Origin: Rhizobium leguminosarum bv. viciae USDA 2370
GTDB lineage: Bacteria > Pseudomonadota > Alphaproteobacteria > Rhizobiales > Rhizobiaceae
NCBI RefSeq assembly: GCF_002008365.1
Contig: NZ_MRDL01000045.1
Location: forward strand, 1-50,381
Reading direction: 5' to 3'
Length of the DNA: 50,381 nucleotides
The position numbers and the translations under genes were made by a program. Below, in pieces: positions 42,005 to 50,155 of the stretch. The stretch's first letter is position 1; every line of letters begins with the position of its first letter. The notes under the pieces were generated by a model. That model ran no database searches, was not told the DNA's origin, and saw only the letters and a program-made list of their open reading frames with translations.

Positions 42005-42020
42005 TTTTGTTATTACAAAA
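42005..42020. promoter_or_regulatory. GntR-type operator upstream of the aminotransferase operon
   Basis: TTTTGT-TATT-ACAAAA, 44 bp upstream of the aminotransferase start. It matches the core of the perfect palindrome next to the GntR start (TTTTGTtgcaACAAAA) except in the central four bases. This is a probable site for the adjacent GntR regulator. Confidence 0.6.
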
Positions 42021-42037
42021 ATCATGAACCCGAAGAA

Positions 42038-42050
42038 GTTGCAACAAAAA
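42038..42050. promoter_or_regulatory. Half operator for the GntR regulator
   Basis: GTTGCAACAAAAA is identical to the right 13 positions of the 22-bp palindrome at 42794-42815; the left arm is missing. It lies 18 bp upstream of the full-length-like site at 42005 and about 16 bp after the GntR gene. Confidence 0.45.
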
Positions 42051-42065
42051 AATCCGGCCACGATG

Positions 42066-42764
42066 TTATTGCCGCTTGAGACGCTCCTGCGCTGCTTTCT
42101 TGAGGCGCCGATAGCCGTCTCGAATGTCGTTTTCCATTGCCGCTCGGACGGCGGAGGGATCTTTATCCACCAGAGCCTCAATCGCGGCCAGGTGGTTGTG
42201 GACACCGTATTTCGCTTCCGCAAACTCAGGATAGAGGTCGTGGAACGAGGCGCCGATCCTTAACCATAGGGCCTCGATGGTCGAAAGAAGGTGCGGCATC
42301 TCGCACAGTCGATAGATGGTAAAGTGGAATTCTTTATTGTCGTGAAGAGCATCGCCGTAGCGCTTTTCCTCGAGCGAAAGTGTGATTTTTTCCTGTATTA
42401 CCAATAGCTTGTCAAGCACATCATTGGTCGCACGAAGTGCGCCTTTTTCGGTCGCTAATCCTTCGAGGGCAAGCCGCATCTGCGTGACTTCGTAAAGCGC
42501 CGAAAGATCGAGATGCGGGACGATGACGGTTTTAGGACCCACCATGACGAGCGCACCCTCAAAGACCAGGCGGTTAATCGCCTCGCGCGCCGGCGTCGCA
42601 CCAACCTTCAGCATTTCGGCAACCGAACGGATCGGCAACTTGTGACCGGGCTTGTATACGCCCCGCGTAAGTTGCTCCTTGATGGATGAATAGGCGAAGT
42701 CGCTGAGACGCCCGGAGTGCAATTCCGACGCCGGCGATTCCTCTTCAGTTGTATTCTCGTTCAA
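42066..42764 (-). CDS. GntR/FadR-family transcriptional regulator
   Basis: A 232-residue protein with an N-terminal winged HTH (LSDFAYSSIKEQLTRGVYKPGH, RSVAEMLKVGATPAREAINRL) and a C-terminal FCD ligand domain (MRLALEGLATEKGA, DNKEFHFTIYRLC, HNHLAAIEAL). A TTG start at complement 42762-42764 is chosen because GGGGAG lies six bases upstream; the longer open frame runs through the operator. It lies between the aminotransferase operon and the divergent ABC transporter, and palindromes on both sides point to autoregulation and local control. Confidence 0.88.
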   Translation of the reverse strand: MNENTTEEESPASELHSGRLSDFAYSSIKEQLTRGVYKPGHKLPIRSVAEMLKVGATPAREAINRLVFEGALVMVGPKTVIVPHLDLSALYEVTQMRLALEGLATEKGALRATNDVLDKLLVIQEKITLSLEEKRYGDALHDNKEFHFTIYRLCEMPHLLSTIEALWLRIGASFHDLYPEFAEAKYGVHNHLAAIEALVDKDPSAVRAAMENDIRDGYRRLKKAAQERLKRQ

Positions 42765-42793
42765 AATTAACTCCCCACGAGTTGACTTCTTCA

Positions 42794-42815
42794 CATTTTT
42801 GTTGCAACAAAAATG
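42794..42815. promoter_or_regulatory. Perfect 22-bp palindrome, likely GntR operator
   Basis: The core is TTTTTGTTGCAACAAAAA, extended by CA on the left and TG on the right to a perfect 22-bp dyad. It begins 30 bp upstream of the GntR gene start, in the gap with the divergent ABC transporter operon. Related sites occur before the aminotransferase gene. The layout supports autorepression, possibly with joint control of the transporter. Confidence 0.7.
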
Positions 42816-43001
42816 CATTGTGTAAAAATTGATCACGCAATGTGACAGCATAACGGGATCGTGAATATTAGCAACGCCTTGGCCCCGTGCGGCCATGCCT
42901 GAACAGATGCCGGCCTTGTCGGCACGACACTCACACCACCTGGCGCCGCGCGGGCGGAGTCGGGAGGGATCAATGCATCTTAAAGCAAAGGAGATATCAG
43001 T

Positions 43002-44111
43002 TTGATTGGTGCGCCTGTTTTTATCGATCGCATAGGAAAGGCCTACGGCAGCCAGACTGCCGTAGGCGCAGTGACCTTGGACATTTCAGCAGGCGAATTC
43101 CTGTCGATCCTCGGTCCATCCGGATCGGGCAAGACGACGCTTCTGACAATGATCGCCGGTTTCGAAAGTCCGTCTGCCGGACGCATTATCATTGGTGGGC
43201 GCGATGTCACCGCCGTATCGCCCGATCGCCGCAATATCGGGATGGTCTTCCAGCGTTATGCTTTATTCCCGCATCTGACCGTCGCCGAAAACATCGGCTT
43301 TCCCCTGAGGATGCGCGGCATCCGCAAGGACCTCAGGGCAGAACGCGTTAGCCGGGCGCTCGACCTCGTCCAACTCCCGGACTATGCCAAGCGCTATCCC
43401 CACGAACTTTCCGGCGGCCAGCAGCAGCGGGTTGCAGTCGCGCGAGCAATGGTGTTCGAACCGCCTGTTCTCTTGATGGACGAGCCACTCGGGGCACTGG
43501 ACAAGAAGCTGCGCGAATCCATGCAGATCGAGATCAAGCAGCTTCAGCGGCGCCTCGGTGCAACGGTCATCTACGTGACGCACGATCAGGAGGAGGCGTT
43601 GACGATGTCCGACCGGATCGCTGTCATGGCAAAGGGGCAACTCGTGCAGCTTGGAAGCCCGGCGGATCTTTACTGTAATCCGGAGAGTGCCTTTGTCGCC
43701 GACTTCATCGGCAAGATGAATTTCCTAACGGGAGAATTCCTGGGCAAGACCGCTGGTCGTCACACCATCAGACTGGGTGACGACGTGGTTATTGATACGC
43801 CCGGTGCCGCCCATAATTTCGAGGGTTCGGCAAAGATAGGTGATCGCGTTCGGCTCGCGCTGCGCCCTGAGCGCCTCGGCCTTGCAGCGCGGGGCGCAGG
43901 AGGACAGAACGCCCTCCCCGGTCGGATCGAAACGTCGGTCTTTGCCGGCTCCTTCGACCTTCATCTCGTTCGCACTGATTTCGGAAGCGGCGAGATCATT
44001 CAGGTGCAGATCCCTGCTGATGGAAAGAGGGAGCCCTTCGCAATGGGGGCACTCGTGGACGTCGTCGCCGAACGCGACGGCCTCCGGCTCTTTACGGTTG
44101 AGGAGGGATGA
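43002..44111 (+). CDS. Pot-type ABC transporter ATPase (PotA-like)
   Basis: A 369-residue ATPase with Walker A GPSGSGKTT, Q-loop VFQRYALFPHLTVAENI, signature LSGGQQQRVAVARA, Walker B LLMDEPLGALD and switch His in VTHDQEEAL. The C-terminal TOBE-like region (RLALRPERLGL) is typical of PotA/FbpC-like subunits. The start is a TTG with AAAGGAGA eight bases upstream. A perfect 10-bp hairpin lies 40 bp into the coding region. It is the first gene of a four-gene transporter operon divergent from GntR. Confidence 0.88.
   Translation: MIGAPVFIDRIGKAYGSQTAVGAVTLDISAGEFLSILGPSGSGKTTLLTMIAGFESPSAGRIIIGGRDVTAVSPDRRNIGMVFQRYALFPHLTVAENIGFPLRMRGIRKDLRAERVSRALDLVQLPDYAKRYPHELSGGQQQRVAVARAMVFEPPVLLMDEPLGALDKKLRESMQIEIKQLQRRLGATVIYVTHDQEEALTMSDRIAVMAKGQLVQLGSPADLYCNPESAFVADFIGKMNFLTGEFLGKTAGRHTIRLGDDVVIDTPGAAHNFEGSAKIGDRVRLALRPERLGLAARGAGGQNALPGRIETSVFAGSFDLHLVRTDFGSGEIIQVQIPADGKREPFAMGALVDVVAERDGLRLFTVEEG
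43041..43067 (+). repeat. 10-bp perfect hairpin inside the start of the PotA-like gene
   Basis: GCCTACGGCA, seven-base loop, TGCCGTAGGC, beginning 39 bases after the start codon. It encodes the conserved KAYGSQTAVG stretch, so it may be a coincidence of codon choice, but it is stable enough to affect early translation. Confidence 0.4.
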
Positions 44112-44112
44112 A

Positions 44113-45021
44113 ATGACCACGACCGTCGATAATCCACGCGTTGTACCAACCCGTCCAGCGAGCTGGTTTTTCTCACGCTCGGCGCGCCAGTATTCGCATG
44201 CGCTGACGTTCCTGCTTATTGCGCCGTTGATGCTGTTACTGGCCGGAGGCTTCATCTATCCGATTGGACGGCTCGTCTCTTTGAGCTTAATGGCGCCGGG
44301 ATTCACGCTGGAGCATTACGAGCGGATCGTCACCGAGCCACTCTACATGGAAGTCCTGCTTCGGACGTTGCAGACGGGCGCCATCGTAACAGTGACGAGC
44401 TTGCTGCTTGGATTTCCGGTTAGCTTTCTCATGGCGCATGCCAAAGGCAGGATGGCGATGCTCGTATCGGCCGCGGTGTTGGTCCCACTATGGACCTCAG
44501 TGCTGGTGCGATCCTATGCCTGGATCGTGCTGCTGCAGCGAAACGGCATCGTTAACGGTCTGCTGATCGAGAGCGGCCTCATTGGCAGTCCGTTGAAGCT
44601 AATCTACACCGAAGGCGCGGTGATCCTTGCGATGACGCATGTTCTCATGCCCTTCATGATCCTGCCGGTCTACAACGTTCTTCGCACTATTCCTGCAGAG
44701 TACACTCAAGCCGCCCGCAATCTCGGCGCCGGCCCGATTAGCGCGTTCTGGCGCGTGACCTTGCCGCTCAGCTTGCCTGGAATCTTTGCCGGATGCGTCA
44801 TGTGCTTCATCCTGGCGATCGGTTTTTATATCACGCCGGCACTCGTCGGCGGGCCTGGAGCATTGATGATGGCAACGCTGATCGGCCAGCAAACCACCGT
44901 TCTGCTTGACTGGCCATTTGCCGCAGCGCTCGCGACCGTCCTTCTGACCACGACGCTGATCTTTGTCCTTGTGTTCCGCAAGGCGCTTTCCGTCAGCAAA
45001 GGAATGAACAGTGTCAATTGA
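44113..45021 (+). CDS. Pot-type ABC transporter permease (PotB-like)
   Basis: A 302-residue inner-membrane permease. Hydrophobic helices start at LTFLLIAPLMLLLAGGFIYP, and the coupling motif is EYTQAARNLGAGPISAFWRVTLPLSLPG. It starts one base after the ATPase stop with GGAGGGATGAA as ribosome site; the longer open frame lies inside the ATPase gene. It pairs with the PotC-like subunit. Confidence 0.88.
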   Translation: MTTTVDNPRVVPTRPASWFFSRSARQYSHALTFLLIAPLMLLLAGGFIYPIGRLVSLSLMAPGFTLEHYERIVTEPLYMEVLLRTLQTGAIVTVTSLLLGFPVSFLMAHAKGRMAMLVSAAVLVPLWTSVLVRSYAWIVLLQRNGIVNGLLIESGLIGSPLKLIYTEGAVILAMTHVLMPFMILPVYNVLRTIPAEYTQAARNLGAGPISAFWRVTLPLSLPGIFAGCVMCFILAIGFYITPALVGGPGALMMATLIGQQTTVLLDWPFAAALATVLLTTTLIFVLVFRKALSVSKGMNSVN

Positions 45022-45862
45022 GCCCGCAGTCACCGCCTCATTCGCCCCCTCTCCCGTCAACAGCACCCATCGGCCTTACGGCAAAGCGGCATTGCGGCTC
45101 CTTGGGGGCTTCCTGATCGGGGAAATCCTGTTCTTCCTGGTTCTGCCGACGTTGCTCGTCATCCCGATTTCGCTGAACGACAGCAGCTATATCGAGTTCC
45201 CGCCGAGGGGCCTGACGCTTCGCTGGTATATCGACTTTCTATCCGATCCGGACTGGCGCGCAGCAACGATCTTCAGTCTGCAGATTGCGCTGGCGACGAC
45301 GGTCGCTTCGACGGTTATCGGTACATTGGCCGCCATCGGGCTCGTTCGCGGTAATCTGCCGGGAAAGACGCTTCTGCGGGCATTGTCGTTGGGGCCAATG
45401 ATCGTTCCCCATGTTGTCTTTGGCGTTGCCCTTTATCTGGTTTTTTCCCCGCTCAGTCTGACCGGCAATTTCGCTGGTTTCCTGATCGCGCACACCGTAC
45501 TTGCTGTTCCCTACGTGATCATCACCGTGTCGGCAGCACTCGAGCGCTTCGACACGTCACTCGAGCTTGCCGCACTGAATTGCGGGGCAAGCCGGAGCCG
45601 CGCCTTTATCAGCGTTGTGCTTCCTAACATCGCCCCGGCGGTGGCTGCGGCTTCGGTCTTTGCGTTTCTGGCGTCGTTCGATGAGGCAACAGTCGCCTTC
45701 TTCATTTCCGATACGGGCGGAAAAACGATCAGCCGCAAGATGTTCGAGGACATCGATTTCAATCTCACCCCGGTCATAGCGGCGGTTTCGACGCTGCTCG
45801 TCGCGGTATCGCTGCTGCTCATGGGGACCATTCATCTCCTTACCGGCCGCGGGGAGGATTAA
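45011..45862 (+). CDS. Pot-type ABC transporter permease (PotC-like)
   Basis: A 283-residue permease with about six helices; the coupling motif is SLELAALNCGASRSRAFISVVLP. It begins with GTG 11 bp inside the preceding gene, after AAAGGAATGAACA, so it is translationally coupled to the PotB-like gene. It is the second membrane subunit of the importer. Confidence 0.88.
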   Translation: MSIEPAVTASFAPSPVNSTHRPYGKAALRLLGGFLIGEILFFLVLPTLLVIPISLNDSSYIEFPPRGLTLRWYIDFLSDPDWRAATIFSLQIALATTVASTVIGTLAAIGLVRGNLPGKTLLRALSLGPMIVPHVVFGVALYLVFSPLSLTGNFAGFLIAHTVLAVPYVIITVSAALERFDTSLELAALNCGASRSRAFISVVLPNIAPAVAAASVFAFLASFDEATVAFFISDTGGKTISRKMFEDIDFNLTPVIAAVSTLLVAVSLLLMGTIHLLTGRGED

Positions 45863-45895
45863 CATGATCACATCAATCGGAGAGAGGAAGAACCG

Positions 45896-46951
45896 ATGAA
45901 AAAGCGAACGAAGATCAAGCCACTGCTTGCGGCTTGCCTCATGCTTGCCGGTGCGGGGGCGGCGCAAGCCGAGGAGCAGGTCATCATTGCGACCACAGGC
46001 GGCGCCTACGATGCCGCGCTTCGAAAATTCTGGTTCGAGCCGTTTACCGAAAAGACCGGCATCAAAGTTGTTTCCGTCGCGGCAACGAATGCCGAGATGC
46101 GGGCGAAAGCGGCGGCCATGGTCAAGACCGGCAACGTGACCTGGGACCTTTATCCGGACGGCGAGATCCAGGCGAGCGCTGAAGCGCATCGGCTTACATC
46201 TGAAGACCTGACCGACTTTTGCAAGTCTTTCCAGAGCCGGCCAGATCTGGTCGAGGATGCCTGCGTCAGCGCTGGGGCCAGGCTTTTTTCAACCGCAACG
46301 CTGATGGCCTACGACCCGACTGCCTTCAAGGATGGGAATCCGTTGAGCTGGGCCGATATGTGGAACCAGACAAAATTTCCTGGGGGTCGCTCGTTTCCAA
46401 ATTTCGACGATCCGTGGAGGGTAATGGCTGCCGCGCTCCTCGCCGATGGTGTTCCGCGCGACAAACTCTTTCCGCTCGACGTTGATCGCGCCCTTAACAA
46501 GCTCGACGAGATCCGCCCGGCGATATCGCTCTGGTGGAAGACCGGTGACCAGAGCGTTCAGGGCTTTCGCAACGGCGACTACAGAATCGGGCAGATCTGG
46601 CTGACGCGCGCAAATACACTGAAGGCGGAAGGACGCCAGATCGCCTGGTCCAAACAGGCCTCGTTCCTCGTCGGCGATCGCTTGACGATTATCAAGGATG
46701 CGCCGAACCGCGCAAACGCGTTGAAGTTGATCGGCTACTGGCTTGATCATCCGGAGGCGCAGGCCGGGGTGTGCAACGAACTCCTTTGCACGCCGCCGAG
46801 CCGCAAGGCGATCGATTTGATGTCGCCGGCTGCACGCGCGGCACTGCCGAGCGACGAGGACATCCGGGATTACATCGTCATCCCGGACGCCAAATGGATC
46901 AACGACAATGCTGCGATGATGCTCGAGCGTTGGAATGCCTGGATCCGATAA
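45896..46951 (+). CDS. Pot-type ABC transporter periplasmic binding protein (PotD/Fbp-like)
   Basis: A 351-residue secreted protein with a Sec signal peptide (about residues 1-25, ending AQA before EEQ). The mature protein opens VIIATTGGAYDAALRKFW, the typical start of extracellular solute-binding proteins of the spermidine/putrescine/iron/2-aminoethylphosphonate group. The polyamine acidic pocket residues are not obvious by eye, so ligand class is open. It ends the transporter operon. Its likely role is to bring in the substrate of the aminotransferase/ThDP pathway. Confidence 0.86.
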   Translation: MKKRTKIKPLLAACLMLAGAGAAQAEEQVIIATTGGAYDAALRKFWFEPFTEKTGIKVVSVAATNAEMRAKAAAMVKTGNVTWDLYPDGEIQASAEAHRLTSEDLTDFCKSFQSRPDLVEDACVSAGARLFSTATLMAYDPTAFKDGNPLSWADMWNQTKFPGGRSFPNFDDPWRVMAAALLADGVPRDKLFPLDVDRALNKLDEIRPAISLWWKTGDQSVQGFRNGDYRIGQIWLTRANTLKAEGRQIAWSKQASFLVGDRLTIIKDAPNRANALKLIGYWLDHPEAQAGVCNELLCTPPSRKAIDLMSPAARAALPSDEDIRDYIVIPDAKWINDNAAMMLERWNAWIR

Positions 46952-46956
46952 CGATC

Positions 46957-46986
46957 CCCCTTTGGCGGTGGTTCCGCCCGAAGGGG
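46957..46986. terminator. Bidirectional hairpin between convergent genes
   Basis: CCCCTT-T-GGCGG, loop TGGTT, CCGCC-CG-AAGGGG lies in the 48-bp gap between the binding-protein gene and the convergent PLP enzyme gene. The stem has 11 pairs with a small internal loop and could end transcripts from both sides. Confidence 0.65.
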
Positions 46987-46999
46987 CGGAGACAGATCT

Positions 47000-48241
47000 T
47001 TATCCCTTGAGAGCACGATTGACGGCAGCTGCGACGTCGCGCAATTCGGATGCCGTGTGGCCGGCAGTCGGACATATTCGCAGCCCCGCCCTTCCCTTGG
47101 CCACAGTCGGGAAGAAAATGGCCGACGTGTAGTAACCAGAATCAAGTACAAGTCTGGCAGCGCCGATTGCCGCAAGCTCGTCACCGACGACGACGGTCCT
47201 GATCGGGAGTCGGGACCCTGCCTGTGCGGTCGGCACCAGCTCGTCGAAAAGAGAGATGTGTTCTGCGAGCGTCCTTTGCCGCACACCAAGTTCCGGTGTG
47301 CGGTGAATCGACTGAGAGGCCAGAGCTGCACCGATCGCCGCAACATTGATGGAGGCCGAGAAGGCATGCGCGAGAGCAAAGCGCCGGAAGATCTCTTCCT
47401 GGAACGCCGTTGCGAGCATCAGCATGCCGCCCGACGCTCCGAAGCCCTTCCCGAGCGAGGCGGCGATGATCGTCCGTTCACCGAGACCTTCTGGCATCTG
47501 TGAACGGGCAAACCCCTCGCCTCTTTCCCCGAAAATCGATATACCGTGAGCATCATCGATGTAAAGGAAGAGGCCGTATCGCTCCTGAAGCTCCCGCAAC
47601 TCCTTGATCGGGGCACAGCCACCCATGGAATAGACACCGTCGCAAACATAGGCGACCGCCTCGTTCTGGCGGCAAATTTCTTCGAGCGCCTGAAGATCGT
47701 TGTGGCCTATAGTGCGCACCTCGCATTCTTCAGCAACGACGGGCTTGTTGAAGGCGAGCGTTGCATGCGCGAGACGGTCGAATACCATGACTGGTTTTTT
47801 GCCGCCCGTCAGAACGCCGGACGCAATCAGCGGAAGCGCGCTTAAGTTGGCGGCAAGCACTGTTGTGTAGGTGATAGCCCTCGCGCCGAAGAGATCAGAA
47901 AGAGCATCCTCGAGGTCTCCGAGGACTGCAAAATTGAGCCGCGTCCGGGCGCAGGACCAGTGTAGTGTTCCGTAGCGCCGAACTGTCTCTATTGCGCCTT
48001 CGATGATTGAGGGGTGATTGTCGAGCCCGAGATACGAGCAGCGGACGAAGTCGACGACGCGCTTCAATCGGCGATCCGAAACCGGCAGCTCCACCGCTCG
48101 ACCGTCAGACGGATGGACATAGAGGGCCATCAAGCCGTTGAGCTGGGCGGCGGCAAAGTGGGGACTCGCGTGGCTGATCAGGCCCGCGGTGTTTCTGTGG
48201 GATGTTTTCGCCGATCCGGCGCCCGAAGCTGCCTCTTGCAT
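47000..48241 (-). CDS. Alpha-oxoamine synthase-like PLP enzyme (KBL/AONS/CqsA-type fold)
   Basis: A 413-residue fold-type I PLP enzyme. Asp201 in CDGVYSMGG, YIDDAHGISIFGERGEG (Asp229, His232) and the Schiff-base Lys265 in SLGKGFGASGG match 8-amino-7-oxononanoate synthase, 2-amino-3-ketobutyrate CoA ligase and CqsA. Members join an amino acid to an acyl-CoA with loss of CO2. The region HWSCARTRLNFAVLGDLEDAL replaces the usual small-residue-rich segment with a His before the LE, so activity may differ. The ATG at complement 48239-48241 has GGGAG upstream; a TTG 21 bases earlier is less likely. It lies 123 bp downstream of regulator paralog 2 on the same strand. Confidence 0.82.
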   Translation of the reverse strand: MQEAASGAGSAKTSHRNTAGLISHASPHFAAAQLNGLMALYVHPSDGRAVELPVSDRRLKRVVDFVRCSYLGLDNHPSIIEGAIETVRRYGTLHWSCARTRLNFAVLGDLEDALSDLFGARAITYTTVLAANLSALPLIASGVLTGGKKPVMVFDRLAHATLAFNKPVVAEECEVRTIGHNDLQALEEICRQNEAVAYVCDGVYSMGGCAPIKELRELQERYGLFLYIDDAHGISIFGERGEGFARSQMPEGLGERTIIAASLGKGFGASGGMLMLATAFQEEIFRRFALAHAFSASINVAAIGAALASQSIHRTPELGVRQRTLAEHISLFDELVPTAQAGSRLPIRTVVVGDELAAIGAARLVLDSGYYTSAIFFPTVAKGRAGLRICPTAGHTASELRDVAAAVNRALKG

Positions 48242-48364
48242 GTTGTGCTCCCAAATGTTCAACGGACTTCAAGCTATGCGCGTGATCGTCGTTTATGCAA
48301 CGAAGGCGACAGCAAGTTTTCGGGAAGTTTCGATGAACATGTGAACGTGGGGAAGTCACATACT

Positions 48365-49048
48365 TTACGCAACGTCGATTGCATATCCTTCCTTTGGCAC
48401 GGTGCGGATCAAATCGCGGCCAAGCGCCCGCCTCAATGCACGCCGGAGCCGGCCGATATGAACATCGACTGTCCGAGGCTCGACGAAAGCTGATTTCGGC
48501 CAAGCGACCGCGATCAGTTCCGCGCGGCTTAGAACACGCCCCGCGTCACCCATAAGAGCGCTCAGCAGACGAAACTCGATCGGGCTGAGATTAACCGGCA
48601 TACCCCTTACCAAGACACGCCGGCCGCTGACGTCCAGCTTCAGATCGTCATATATTGGAACGAAGCGGCCAGACGCTTCGTCGGAGGAATTGCCTATTTC
48701 ACCGTGGAGATAAGACAGCAGCCGTTCCGGAGGCATCGGCCTTGTGAAGCTCTCATCGACGTCGGCTTTCAGGATGTCGAGATAAGCGGCCTTTTCGGCG
48801 ACGAGTGCGATGAGTGTGAGTTCGTCGGCAAGCCCCTTTTCTCCCAGGCTCGACGCGATATCAGCCAGAATTTGTGAACCCGGCTGGCAGTCGACGATGA
48901 TAGCTGCAGCGCCGCGCTCCTCGGCGATCGCCACGGCCTCGTTTGGAATATCGACCAGCACCGTCCTGTATCCGGCCCCCCTCAAGATGTATGACAGCAT
49001 CAAATAATAGTCGGCATCCCGGGATACGATCGCCAGAAGTGCGCTCAT
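48365..49048 (-). CDS. PhoB-like winged-helix regulator with degenerate receiver domain (paralog 2)
   Basis: A 227-residue protein, the same length as the regulator at 37392-38075 and alike in plan. The receiver-like half keeps Asp53 (IIVDCQP), has SRD in place of the acidic pair, and Arg103-Pro104 (SFTRPMPP) where Lys-Pro is expected. The C-terminal OmpR/PhoB domain is intact, with EPRTVDVHIGRLRRAL and IRTVPKEGYAIDV. It may sense by a route other than phosphorylation. No kinase gene is adjacent. It is probably transcribed into the PLP enzyme gene downstream. Confidence 0.86.
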   Translation of the reverse strand: MSALLAIVSRDADYYLMLSYILRGAGYRTVLVDIPNEAVAIAEERGAAAIIVDCQPGSQILADIASSLGEKGLADELTLIALVAEKAAYLDILKADVDESFTRPMPPERLLSYLHGEIGNSSDEASGRFVPIYDDLKLDVSGRRVLVRGMPVNLSPIEFRLLSALMGDAGRVLSRAELIAVAWPKSAFVEPRTVDVHIGRLRRALRRALGRDLIRTVPKEGYAIDVA

Positions 49049-49352
49049 CGGCTCGCACCGCCAGCTGTTGACCCCACCATTTCTACGTTTGCTACGACAA
49101 AACTCTCACCGGATTGCCTCATTCTAAGTGACACCTCAAGCCTGATTCGTAAAATATCGCGAAAATCGCTCTCATTGCGGGTGTTTTTATAGCTTGCCTT
49201 TCGGTTTTGTTACAACATAATGTTGAGCATGAGAAGCACTTCGCACTGAAGCGCGTATTTGCCAGGGACGGCACGTGATCGTGGCCCACTCGGTGGGATC
49301 GACGTCCGGCATAATTTGATGGCCTGTTTCCGGACGGTAACGGGGCTTTTTA
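49049..49352. other. Intergenic interval upstream of regulator paralog 2
   Basis: About 300 bp that should hold the promoter of the regulator gene on the minus strand. A lightly AT-rich stretch occurs near 49135-49235. I see no gene or clear dyad here. Confidence 0.4.
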
Positions 49353-49601
49353 ATGCGCGAAATGTTCGAAAGGTTCTCAGCCGGCTGCGCCGCAACCGCA
49401 CCGGATTTTTGGAGTGATGCAGATGTTGGGGACATAAGTACTGCTGTCCGTTCGCTTTACGGACAACATGCGAAAACCGCGGCAGCCTGGTGTGCCATAA
49501 GCGCTCGCTCCGACGGTCGCTCAGGCGATTTCAAGTTTTGGGTCCGAGTTTTCCAGCAGTTGGGGAAATTCGAAAACAAATGCGAGGGCCATCGGCTTTG
49601 A
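49353..49601 (+). CDS. Small hypothetical protein, 82 residues
   Basis: Begins MREMFERFSAGCAATAPDFW and contains a helical, Ala-rich stretch (YGQHAKTAAAWCAISARSDG) ending in a KFWVRVFQQL segment. It looks like a short rhizobial protein of unknown function that I have seen in similar form, but I cannot name a family. There is no strong ribosome site (the upstream bases are GGGGCTTTTTA). A long hairpin follows 39 bp after the stop. Confidence 0.5.
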   Translation: MREMFERFSAGCAATAPDFWSDADVGDISTAVRSLYGQHAKTAAAWCAISARSDGRSGDFKFWVRVFQQLGKFENKCEGHRL

Positions 49602-50155
49602 TGTCGCACGCATGTTTACTCCGACAGCATTCCGACACTACGAATCTGTCCGGCCTTATAGGTCGGACAGATTCGCGGTGATCATGCCAGCCGCTCGGTT
49701 GAACGCAGATTTCGGGAGCGGGACGTGTAGGGGCAGACAGGGTGTCCCCACAGCGAAGGGTTCATGATCAACACGCAGAGCAGGGGGACTAGTTTTATCT
49801 GAATACGATGGCTACAAAAGTCCTGTCATGAAAGACGCCTGCCGCATCCTGCACCAGGAGTTTCAGACGCGTTGAAGGGCAGCTCGGCTGAGTTCGAGGA
49901 AATGGGGCGCATCCTCAAAGTCAGCTTATTTGAGTCATGCACCCGCGATCGACACGCTGCTTGAAGCCGTTCGCTGCCTCCGCCAAGTAATTGGGTTGAC
50001 AGAATACTCCATGAGCCGAGGGATGGCCCACAGCTGACGGGCGAGCGAGCGACCGCGCGCCTGGTTCTTGATCTCGATCGCGATATAGGCGCGGGCGATC
50101 GCATTGCAGCGATTTCCTGCCGTCCATAATCTCTCCCGCAGCTCATTCATTGGTC
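49602..50155. other. Gene-poor interval next to traA
   Basis: Contains the hairpin at 49641-49675 and, on the minus strand, overlapping short frames. One of them (complement 49935-50150, 71 codons, starting MNELRERLWTAGNRCNAIAR) begins 5 bp after the traA stop and could be a small coupled gene, but no family is recognised. Otherwise nothing is seen. Confidence 0.4.
49641..49675. terminator. Long perfect hairpin
   Basis: CGAATCTGTCCG (49641-49652) pairs exactly with CGGACAGATTCG (49664-49675). The middle adds a G-T wobble and CC/GG, leaving the loop TTATA. That is about 14 pairs plus a wobble. No T-run is present. It could terminate the small gene upstream, or be an isolated repeat element. 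Confidence 0.55.

Noticed and set aside
48339..48361. ATGTGA-N11-TCACAT dyad, CRP-like
   Set aside because: CRP sites have TGTGA-N6-TCACA; the spacer here is too long. It lies between regulator paralog 2 and the PLP enzyme gene and could be another kind of site, but I cannot support it.
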